Shown piece after piece: positions 58,681 to 64,000 of a DNA stretch of 64,000 nt (position 1 is the first letter of the stretch; each line of letters opens with the position of its first letter). This DNA comes from Planktotalea arctica (GTDB taxonomy: Bacteria > Pseudomonadota > Alphaproteobacteria > Rhodobacterales > Rhodobacteraceae). The stretch spans positions 62,001 to 126,000 of the forward strand of contig NZ_MUHR01000011.1 in NCBI RefSeq assembly GCF_002105285.1, in the 5' to 3' direction. The notes beneath the pieces were generated by a model. It saw only the letters and a list, made by a program, of their open reading frames with translations, had not been told where the DNA came from and made no database searches. The position numbers were made by a program, and so were the translations under genes.

Positions 58681-59457
58681 TTGATCAGGGTTGAAAACCT
58701 GCACAAGCACTTTGGCGGCTTTCATGCTGTCGATGGTGCATCGCTTGAGATTGCAGAGGGGTCGATCACCGGCCTTGTAGGCCCGAATGGTGCCGGAAAG
58801 ACCACGCTGTTCAACGTGATCGCGGGTGTTCTGCCGCCCACATCTGGACGCGTGTTTATGGCGGGTGAAGAGATCACCGGCCTGCCGCCGCATGAGTTGT
58901 TCCACAAGGGCCTCTTGCGCACATTCCAGATCGCCCACGAGTTTTCATCGATGAGTTGCCGCGAGAACCTGATGATGGTGCCGGCTGCGCAATCGGGGGA
59001 AACGCTATGGAACACATGGTTCGGGCGCAAACGGATTGCCGAGGAAGAGCGCGCATTGGCGGCGAAAGCCGACGAAGTGCTGGAGTTTTTAACTGTTGAG
59101 CATCTCTCGGACGAGAAAGCGGGCAACCTGTCGGGCGGTCAAAAGAAGCTGCTCGAGCTGGGCCGCACCATGATGGTCGATGCGCGCATCGTGTTTCTGG
59201 ACGAAGTGGGCGCGGGCGTGAACCGCACGCTGCTTAACACCATTGGCGATGCGATTTTACGGCTTAACCAAGAGCGCGGGTACACGTTTTGCATGATCGA
59301 GCATGACATGGAATTCATTGGACGGCTGTGTGATCCGGTGATCGTCATGGCCGAGGGCAAGGAATTGGCCACCGGCACGATCGAGCAGATCAAAGCCAAT
59401 GAACAGGTGATCGAGGCTTATCTTGGCACGGGTCTCAAGAATAAGGAGAGCGCTTGA
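58681..59457 (+). CDS. livG: branched-chain amino acid-type ABC transporter ATPase LivG
   Basis: This is one of two ATPases of a HAAT-family importer. The 258-residue protein has Walker A GPNGAGKTTLFN, signature LSGGQKKLLELGRTMM, Walker B IVFLDEVGAGVN and H-loop MIEHDM. The start is a TTG (MIRVENLHKHFGG) behind a strong GGGGGG SD at about 58666-58672. The binding protein gene is not in this window, so the substrate is uncertain (amino acids or urea/amide-like). Confidence 0.92.
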   Translation: MIRVENLHKHFGGFHAVDGASLEIAEGSITGLVGPNGAGKTTLFNVIAGVLPPTSGRVFMAGEEITGLPPHELFHKGLLRTFQIAHEFSSMSCRENLMMVPAAQSGETLWNTWFGRKRIAEEERALAAKADEVLEFLTVEHLSDEKAGNLSGGQKKLLELGRTMMVDARIVFLDEVGAGVNRTLLNTIGDAILRLNQERGYTFCMIEHDMEFIGRLCDPVIVMAEGKELATGTIEQIKANEQVIEAYLGTGLKNKESA

Positions 59458-59473
59458 TGTTGGCTAACGGTTT

Positions 59474-59532
59474 GGGGGGCTCTGCCCCCGCGCCACGGGC
59501 GCTCCCCCGAGGTATTTTGGGACCAGAGAAGG
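59474..59532 (+). repeat. 3' module copy E: hairpin plus tail between livG and livF
   Basis: GGGGG-GCTCTG-CCCCC-type stem (59474-59489) is followed by CTCCCCCGAGGTATTTTG and a GACCAGAGAAGG tail. It sits inside the liv operon between livG and livF, sense to both, so it may act as an internal mRNA element. Confidence 0.6.
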
Positions 59533-59541
59533 AATGGAGCC

Positions 59542-60255
59542 GTGGCTGAGCCGTTTCTGATTGGTGAGAACATGACCGGCGGCTACGGCAGCGGCGCGGA
59601 TATTTTACATGACTGCACTTTGGCGGTCGAAAAGGGTGAGATCGCTGTGATCGTCGGACCGAACGGCGCTGGCAAATCCACGGCAATGAAGGCGGTCTTC
59701 GGCATGCTCAATCTGCGCGGGGGCGCAGTGCGTTTGAACGGTGAGGACATCACCAAGCTCACGCCGCAGGCGCGGGTTGGCAAGGGTATGGGTTTTGTGC
59801 CGCAGACCTCGAATATCTTCACATCGCTGACGGTAGAAGAGAACCTGGAGATGGGAGCCTTTATCCGGCACGATGATTTTGCGCAGACCATGGCGCAGGT
59901 CTATGAGTTATTCCCGGTCCTCAAGGAAAAGCGTTTGCAGGCCGCGGGTGAATTGTCCGGTGGGCAACGTCAGCAGGTCGCCGTAGGGCGCGCGTTGATG
60001 ACCCAGCCGCAGGTCTTGATGCTTGACGAGCCGACGGCGGGTGTCTCGCCTATCGTGATGGACGAGTTGTTTGATCGCATCATCGAGGTGGCGCGCACAG
60101 GAATTTCGATCCTGATGGTCGAGCAGAACGCCCGCCAAGCCCTTGAGATTGCAGACAAGGGTTATGTTCTGGTGCAGGGTCGCAATGCGTTTACCGACAC
60201 AGGCAAGGCGCTGTTGGCCAACCCCGAAGTGCGCAAGAGTTTTCTGGGGGGATGA
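59542..60255 (+). CDS. livF: branched-chain amino acid-type ABC transporter ATPase LivF
   Basis: This is the second ATPase of the HAAT importer, 237 residues. It has Walker A GPNGAGKSTAMK, GKGMGFVPQTSNIFTSLTVEENLEMGAF, signature LSGGQRQQVAVGRALM and Walker B VLMLDEPTAGVSP. GTG 59542 is the start, preceded by AAGGAATGGAG. It is separated from livG by repeat copy E, and its stop overlaps the small exported protein gene. Confidence 0.93.
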   Translation: MAEPFLIGENMTGGYGSGADILHDCTLAVEKGEIAVIVGPNGAGKSTAMKAVFGMLNLRGGAVRLNGEDITKLTPQARVGKGMGFVPQTSNIFTSLTVEENLEMGAFIRHDDFAQTMAQVYELFPVLKEKRLQAAGELSGGQRQQVAVGRALMTQPQVLMLDEPTAGVSPIVMDELFDRIIEVARTGISILMVEQNARQALEIADKGYVLVQGRNAFTDTGKALLANPEVRKSFLGG

Positions 60256-60614
60256 GGATGCACGCGATGACAGCCAGTTTGGCATTTTGCACATTCGCCG
60301 ATACGCTTGTGGCACAAAGCTGGGAATGCGTTATGACGTCAAAATGCCTTGACGCCGAAGCCTGCACAGAAAAGACATATAGGCTTGGGCTTGGTAAACT
60401 GGGCAATCAGTTCCTTCTCTCTGACATCGCCGGAGAGCGGCCCATGAGCGAAGTTGCCGTCTTGGATGACCCAGCGCAGATGGCGTTTGTTTCAAGCGTT
60501 CAAGACACTGTGGTCGGGCTGTTTAGCCTCTATCGGGACGGTCGCGCGCACTACACGCTTCATAGCCCAGATTTTTCAGCACGATATTCCGGCACTTGCG
60601 AGGCACATTCATGA
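60252..60614 (+). CDS. small exported protein in the liv operon
   Basis: A protein of up to 120 residues with a probable signal peptide (MTASLAFCTFADTLVAQS) and a Cys-containing mature part (WECVMTSKCLDAEACTE), then FLLSDIAGERPMSEVAVLDD. ATG 60252 overlaps the livF stop; ATG 60267 is an alternative start with GAGG 9 bases upstream and a shorter N-terminus. It is coupled to livF and to livH by ATGA overlaps on both sides. I believe it is a Rhodobacterales-type hypothetical; the function is unknown. Confidence 0.75.
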   Translation: MRMHAMTASLAFCTFADTLVAQSWECVMTSKCLDAEACTEKTYRLGLGKLGNQFLLSDIAGERPMSEVAVLDDPAQMAFVSSVQDTVVGLFSLYRDGRAHYTLHSPDFSARYSGTCEAHS

Positions 60615-61624
60615 TTGATTTTCTCAACGCGGTCGTCGCGCTTTCCAATTTCGTGCTGGTCCCCGCGATCGCCTACGGCTCGCAACTGGCACTAGGAGCA
60701 CTGGGTGTCACCTTGATTTACGGTATCCTGCGCTTCTCCAACTTTGCCCATGGCGACACCATGGCAGCGGGTGCTATGTTTACCATCTTCGTGACCTGGT
60801 GGATGCAGTCCATGGGCATCAGTCTTGGCCCCCTTCCTACGGCCCTGCTCGCCCTGCCCTTCGGAATCCTTGGCTGCATGGCGCTGGTGCTGTTCACCGA
60901 TCGCTTCGTTTATCGCTTTTACCGCCAACAAAAGGCAAAACCCGTGATCCTCGTTATTGTCTCCATGGGCGTTATGTTCATCATGAACGGCTTGGTGCGT
61001 TTCGCGATAGGCCCGGGCGAGCAGCGTTTTGCCGATGGTGAGCGCTTTATCGTCAACGCACGCGAATTCAAGGCATGGTCCGGCCTGCGCGAAGGTTTGG
61101 CGATCAAGACATCCCAAGGCATCACCGTGATCACCGCCGTGATCGTCGTGGCGCTGCTGTTCTGGTTTCTCAATCGCACGCGCACTGGAAAATCCATGCG
61201 CGCCTATTCTGACAATGAAGATCTGGCGCTGCTGTCAGGCATCAATCCGGAGCGCGTGGTGATGTACACCTGGCTGATCGTGGCAGCGCTGGCGACGACG
61301 GCAGGCGTTCTTTATGGCCTCGACAAGAGCTTCAAGGCCTTCACTTATTTCCAACTGCTTTTGCCGATTTTCGCCTCTGCGATCGTGGGCGGCCTTGGCA
61401 GCCCCATCGGCGCGATCACCGGTGGCTTCGTCATTGCGTTTTCGGAGATCACCATCACCTATGCGTGGAAAAAAGTGCTGACCTATCTGGTGCCGGAAAA
61501 CCTTGAACCGGACAGTCTCGTGCAGCTTTTGAGCACTGATTACAAATTCGCGGTCTCCTTCGTGATCTTGCTGATCGTGCTGCTGTTCAAACCAACAGGT
61601 CTGTTTGCGGGGAAAGCGGTATGA
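60611..61624 (+). CDS. livH: branched-chain amino acid-type ABC transporter permease LivH
   Basis: This is a 337-residue inner-membrane permease with about eight hydrophobic helices. It has the LivH-like GVTLIYGILRFSNFAHGDTMAAGAM segment near the N-terminus (key: LIYGILRFSNFAHGD), GINPERVVMYTWLIVAALA and IVGGLGSPIGAITGGF near the end. It starts by ATGA overlap with the small exported protein gene and overlaps livM by 4 bases. Confidence 0.93.
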   Translation: MIDFLNAVVALSNFVLVPAIAYGSQLALGALGVTLIYGILRFSNFAHGDTMAAGAMFTIFVTWWMQSMGISLGPLPTALLALPFGILGCMALVLFTDRFVYRFYRQQKAKPVILVIVSMGVMFIMNGLVRFAIGPGEQRFADGERFIVNAREFKAWSGLREGLAIKTSQGITVITAVIVVALLFWFLNRTRTGKSMRAYSDNEDLALLSGINPERVVMYTWLIVAALATTAGVLYGLDKSFKAFTYFQLLLPIFASAIVGGLGSPIGAITGGFVIAFSEITITYAWKKVLTYLVPENLEPDSLVQLLSTDYKFAVSFVILLIVLLFKPTGLFAGKAV

Positions 61625-62925
61625 CCCTACCTTTGAAAAACATCGGATTGTTCGCCGTCATGGGCCTGCTTTTGCTCTATACGGGGATGAGCGAGAGCTG
61701 GAACACGGCGCTTGGGCTGGTCAACATGTGCCTGATCTCCGCGATCATGGCGCTGGGCGTGAATTTGCAATGGGGCTTTGCGGGCCTGTTCAACGTGGGT
61801 GTCATGGGCTTCGTGGCTTTGGGCGGCCTTGCTGCGGTTCTCGTCTCGCACGCGCCTGTGGGCGAGGCTTGGCGCGCGGGTGGTTTTGGCGTGATTGTCG
61901 CGCTTTTGACGGGCGCTGCGACGATCGTGTTGGCGACGATGATCATGAAGCGCAAAGCGCATTCGCGCGCGCGCACGCTGGCGATGCTCACTGTGCTGCT
62001 TGGCGGGTTCTTGCTGTTTCGCGCGCTCTTTGATCCCTCTGTACTGGCGATTGAAAGCGTCAACCCTGCGGCCACGGGCTTTCTTGGCGGGCTTGGCCTG
62101 CCGATCATGCTGTCCTGGCCTGTGGGCGGTCTGCTTGCGGCAGGCGCGGCTTGGGTGATTGGCAAGACGGCGCTGGGACTGCGCTCGGACTATCTCGCGA
62201 TCGCGACGCTGGGCATTGCAGAAATCACCATTGCGATCCTCAAGAACGAGGACTGGCTGACACGCGGGGTCAAGAATGTAGCCGGGCTTGAACGCCCCGT
62301 GCCCTATGAGGTCGATCTGCAAAACTCCCCCGCCTTTGTGGAGCGCGCATCCTGGCTTGGCATCGACGCGGTCGAAGCCTCTACGCTTTTTGTGAAGGCC
62401 AATTACTCCGTGCTCTTCGCCGCAGTGCTGGTCGTTCTGCTGGTCATGGCGCAGCTCGCGCTTAAAAGCCCTTGGGGGCGCATGCTGCGGGCGATCCGTG
62501 ATAATGAAGTCGCGGCCGAAGCCATGGGCAAGGACGTCACCGCGCGCCACTTGCAGGTCTTCATCCTCGGCAGCGCCATTTGCGGCCTTGCCGGCGCTAT
62601 GATGACCACCCTCGATGGCCAACTCATCCCCGGCACCTACCAACCCCTGCGCTTCACATTCCTTGTCTGGGTGATGGTGATAGTGGGCGGCTCTGGCAAT
62701 AACTTTGGCGCTGTACTCGGCGGCTTCCTGATCTGGTTCCTGTGGATTCAGGTCGAACCCCTTGGCCACTGGCTCATGAGCTGGATCACCGCAGGCATGG
62801 CCGATGGCAATGCGCTCAAGGAACACCTGCTGGAAAGCGCAGCGCATATGCGCTTGCTGACCATGGGCCTCGTGCTGCTTCTGGTGCTGCGCTTCAGCCC
62901 GCGAGGCCTGATCCCGGAGAAATGA
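61621..62925 (+). CDS. livM: branched-chain amino acid-type ABC transporter permease LivM
   Basis: This is the second permease, 434 residues, with about ten helices. It has NLQWGFAGLFNVGVMGFVALGG near the N-terminus (LQWGFAGLFNVG is key), RSDYLAIATLGIAEI, RAIRDNEVAAEAMGKDVTARH and MVIVGGSGNNFGAVLGGFLIW. It completes a livG-livF-X-livH-livM operon lacking the periplasmic binding protein, which must lie elsewhere. Confidence 0.93.
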   Translation: MTLPLKNIGLFAVMGLLLLYTGMSESWNTALGLVNMCLISAIMALGVNLQWGFAGLFNVGVMGFVALGGLAAVLVSHAPVGEAWRAGGFGVIVALLTGAATIVLATMIMKRKAHSRARTLAMLTVLLGGFLLFRALFDPSVLAIESVNPAATGFLGGLGLPIMLSWPVGGLLAAGAAWVIGKTALGLRSDYLAIATLGIAEITIAILKNEDWLTRGVKNVAGLERPVPYEVDLQNSPAFVERASWLGIDAVEASTLFVKANYSVLFAAVLVVLLVMAQLALKSPWGRMLRAIRDNEVAAEAMGKDVTARHLQVFILGSAICGLAGAMMTTLDGQLIPGTYQPLRFTFLVWVMVIVGGSGNNFGAVLGGFLIWFLWIQVEPLGHWLMSWITAGMADGNALKEHLLESAAHMRLLTMGLVLLLVLRFSPRGLIPEK

Positions 62926-62932
62926 CGCATCC

Positions 62933-62955
62933 GCTTCATCTTGCCAATTAAACTC
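62933..62955 (-). repeat. 3' module copy F: tail
   Basis: On the minus strand GAGTTTAATTGGCAAGATGA, continuing AGC, lies just after the livM stop. It follows, in the direction of hbdH, the stems at 63004-63032 and 62963-62990. It is sense to hbdH. Confidence 0.55.
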
Positions 62956-62962
62956 AAATTCC

Positions 62963-62990
62963 AAACGCCGGCCCTATTGGACCGGCGTTT
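62963..62990 (+). terminator. livM-hbdH hairpin
   Basis: AAACGCCGG and CCGGCGTTT form a 9-bp perfect stem with a 10-base loop, 37 bases after the livM stop. A weak T-rich tract follows (GCTATTTCT). Confidence 0.6.
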
Positions 62991-63003
62991 GCTATTTCTA
63001 GGC

Positions 63004-63032
63004 GGCAAAATTCTTGGCTAAGAATTTTTGCC
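63004..63032 (-). terminator. hairpin after hbdH
   Basis: GGCAAAATTCTT-GGCT-AAGAATTTTTGCC forms a stem of 12 pairs with one bulged base, ending 5 bases past the hbdH stop on the minus strand. It is the hairpin part of 3' module copy F. Confidence 0.55.
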
Positions 63033-63036
63033 CCGA

Positions 63037-63810
63037 TTAAAGCGCGGTCCAGCCGCCATCGACGGAAATCGTCGTGCCCGTAATCTGCGCCGCGGCATCC
63101 GAGGCCAGGAACACCGCTGTACCACCCAACTGCTCCACCGTTGCGAATTCCTTGGAGGGCTGACGCTTGAGCATGACATTCTTGATCACATCCTCGCGCG
63201 ACATGCCGTATTCCTTCATCGTCGCGGGAATCTGCGCTTCCACAAGCGGCGTCAAAACATAGCCCGGACAAATCGCATTGGCCGTGATTGGTTCCTCAGC
63301 GGTTTCAAGCGCGACAGATTTCGTCATGCCGACCACGCCGTGTTTTGCAGCGATATAGGCCGATTTGAACGGCGATGCTGTCAGCCCGTGCGCAGAGGCG
63401 ATGTTGATCACCCGGCCCCAGCCTGCCGCGCGCATCAGTGGCAGTGCAGCAGCCGTCGTGTGAAAGGCCGAGGACATGTTGATCGCGATGATCGCATCCC
63501 ATTTATCCACCGGAAACTCATCGATCGGCGCAACATATTGAATGCCAGCGTTGTTGATCAGGATATCGCAAACTCCTGCCGCCGCGATCAGCGCGCGGCA
63601 TTGATCGCCCTTGGACATGTCCGACTGAATATAGCGCGCCTCGACGCCATGCTCTTTGGCGATTGCTGCGGCAATGGCGTGGTCTTCTTCGCGGTCCGTG
63701 AAGGAATTCAGCACGACATTGGCACCCGCCTTGGCCATCTCGCGTGCGATTCCCAGACCGATTCCCGAATTTGATCCTGTGATGACCGCGGTTTTTCCAT
63801 TCAGTGACAT
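63037..63810 (-). CDS. hbdH: 3-hydroxybutyrate dehydrogenase
   Basis: This 257-residue short-chain dehydrogenase has the NAD-binding GSNSGIGLGIA near the N-terminus, NNAGIQYV, the catalytic Ser-Tyr-Lys set with Ser in NIASAHGL and YIAAKHG, and the C-terminal ISVDGGWTAL. The match to bacterial 3-hydroxybutyrate dehydrogenase is strong (NNAGIQ with HGLTASPFKSAYIAAKHG). It oxidises 3-hydroxybutyrate from PHB breakdown to acetoacetate. The name bdhA is also in use. Confidence 0.93.
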   Translation of the reverse strand: MSLNGKTAVITGSNSGIGLGIAREMAKAGANVVLNSFTDREEDHAIAAAIAKEHGVEARYIQSDMSKGDQCRALIAAAGVCDILINNAGIQYVAPIDEFPVDKWDAIIAINMSSAFHTTAAALPLMRAAGWGRVINIASAHGLTASPFKSAYIAAKHGVVGMTKSVALETAEEPITANAICPGYVLTPLVEAQIPATMKEYGMSREDVIKNVMLKRQPSKEFATVEQLGGTAVFLASDAAAQITGTTISVDGGWTAL

Positions 63811-63951
63811 AGCCCACCTCTTTCTCTTCTGGTTTCAAGACGGTATTGGCCAGTAACATAACATGCTGCGCCCGCAAAATAAGGGGCAAACGGCTGTTTC
63901 AACGCCACCTTCATATTTTGGGAACAACGCCATCGCACCTGTCGATAAGAC

Positions 63952-63978
63952 AAAAAAAACCCCAGCACGAAGCTGGGG
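63952..63978 (-). terminator. terminator of a leftward gene beyond the right edge
   Basis: CCCCAGC-ACGAA-GCTGGGG (63960-63978) has eight A to its left, so on the minus strand a stem is followed by TTTTTTTT. The adjoining 22 bases may hold the end of that gene: a minus-strand frame ends in TAA near 63983. Confidence 0.8.
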
Positions 63979-64000
63979 TTAAGTTATTGAGGCAGGTTTC

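Noticed and set aside
61627-62964. Long minus-strand frame of 445 codons opposite livM
   Set aside because: It is His/Gln/Arg-rich low-complexity sequence antisense to a clear membrane permease.

Overview
This 64 kb window is a piece of chromosome from an alphaproteobacterium of the order Rhodobacterales, most likely the Roseobacter group. The clues are the sciP-ctrA cell-cycle pair, E1-beta of pyruvate dehydrogenase carrying its own lipoyl domain, family-specific small proteins (DUF1127, DUF6456, DUF6477), a class II DAHP synthase, the pst-pho operon layout, and intergenic elements that end in a tail like AAGATGAAG. The species cannot be named. I found no rRNA, tRNA, CRISPR array, transposase or phage gene, so this looks like core chromosome.

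Layout. 1-7.5 kb: cysE, then leftward genes for pyruvate dehydrogenase (pdhA-pdhB-pdhC), an FtsB-like division protein, a flavin oxidoreductase and mnmA. 7.6-13.2 kb: rightward sciP, ctrA, ligA, recG and a 40-residue protein, then a possible structured RNA. 13.4-20.9 kb: a NifU-like protein, hisI, gluQ with a methyltransferase, trmFO, a di-heme peroxidase, an enoyl-CoA hydratase, a thioesterase and an EamA permease. 21-28.6 kb: a DUF1127 gene divergent from a MocR regulator, rplM-rpsI, tetR-ppk2, and a P-loop gene-metA-hydrolase operon. 28.6-36.6 kb: two EamA permeases, guaA, an MttB-family methyltransferase without a pyrrolysine codon, DUF6477/DUF6456 and lipA. 36.7-38.6 kb: rpsB-tsf. 38.6-39.2 kb: a gene-poor, highly structured stretch with a strong minus-strand terminator. 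39.2-43 kb: a solo LuxR gene overlapping aroQ, gcdH and a LysR gene.

43-50.3 kb is the phosphate operon phoR-pstS-pstC-pstA-pstB-phoU-phoB, read leftward behind a textbook three-unit Pho box. pstS has two in-frame TAG stops and pstC has a frameshift, while the other five genes are open. 50.3-56 kb holds a trans-sulfuration enzyme, a gamma carbonic anhydrase, gmk, yicC, a PAS-domain protein and the class II DAHP synthase. 56.2-63.8 kb holds a GlxA-type regulator, a PQQ-type sugar dehydrogenase, livG-livF-(small exported protein)-livH-livM and a 3-hydroxybutyrate dehydrogenase.

Most noteworthy: (1) the double lesion in the pst operon under an intact promoter; (2) a family of 3'-end modules, each a variable hairpin followed by a conserved tail, seen eight times and always sense-oriented downstream of a gene; (3) two possible structured RNAs (about 13.26-13.41 kb plus, 38.7-38.9 kb minus); (4) a perfect-arm operator at the pdhA promoter, paired palindromes at mocR with one covering its start codon, and near-consensus CtrA sites at three loci.
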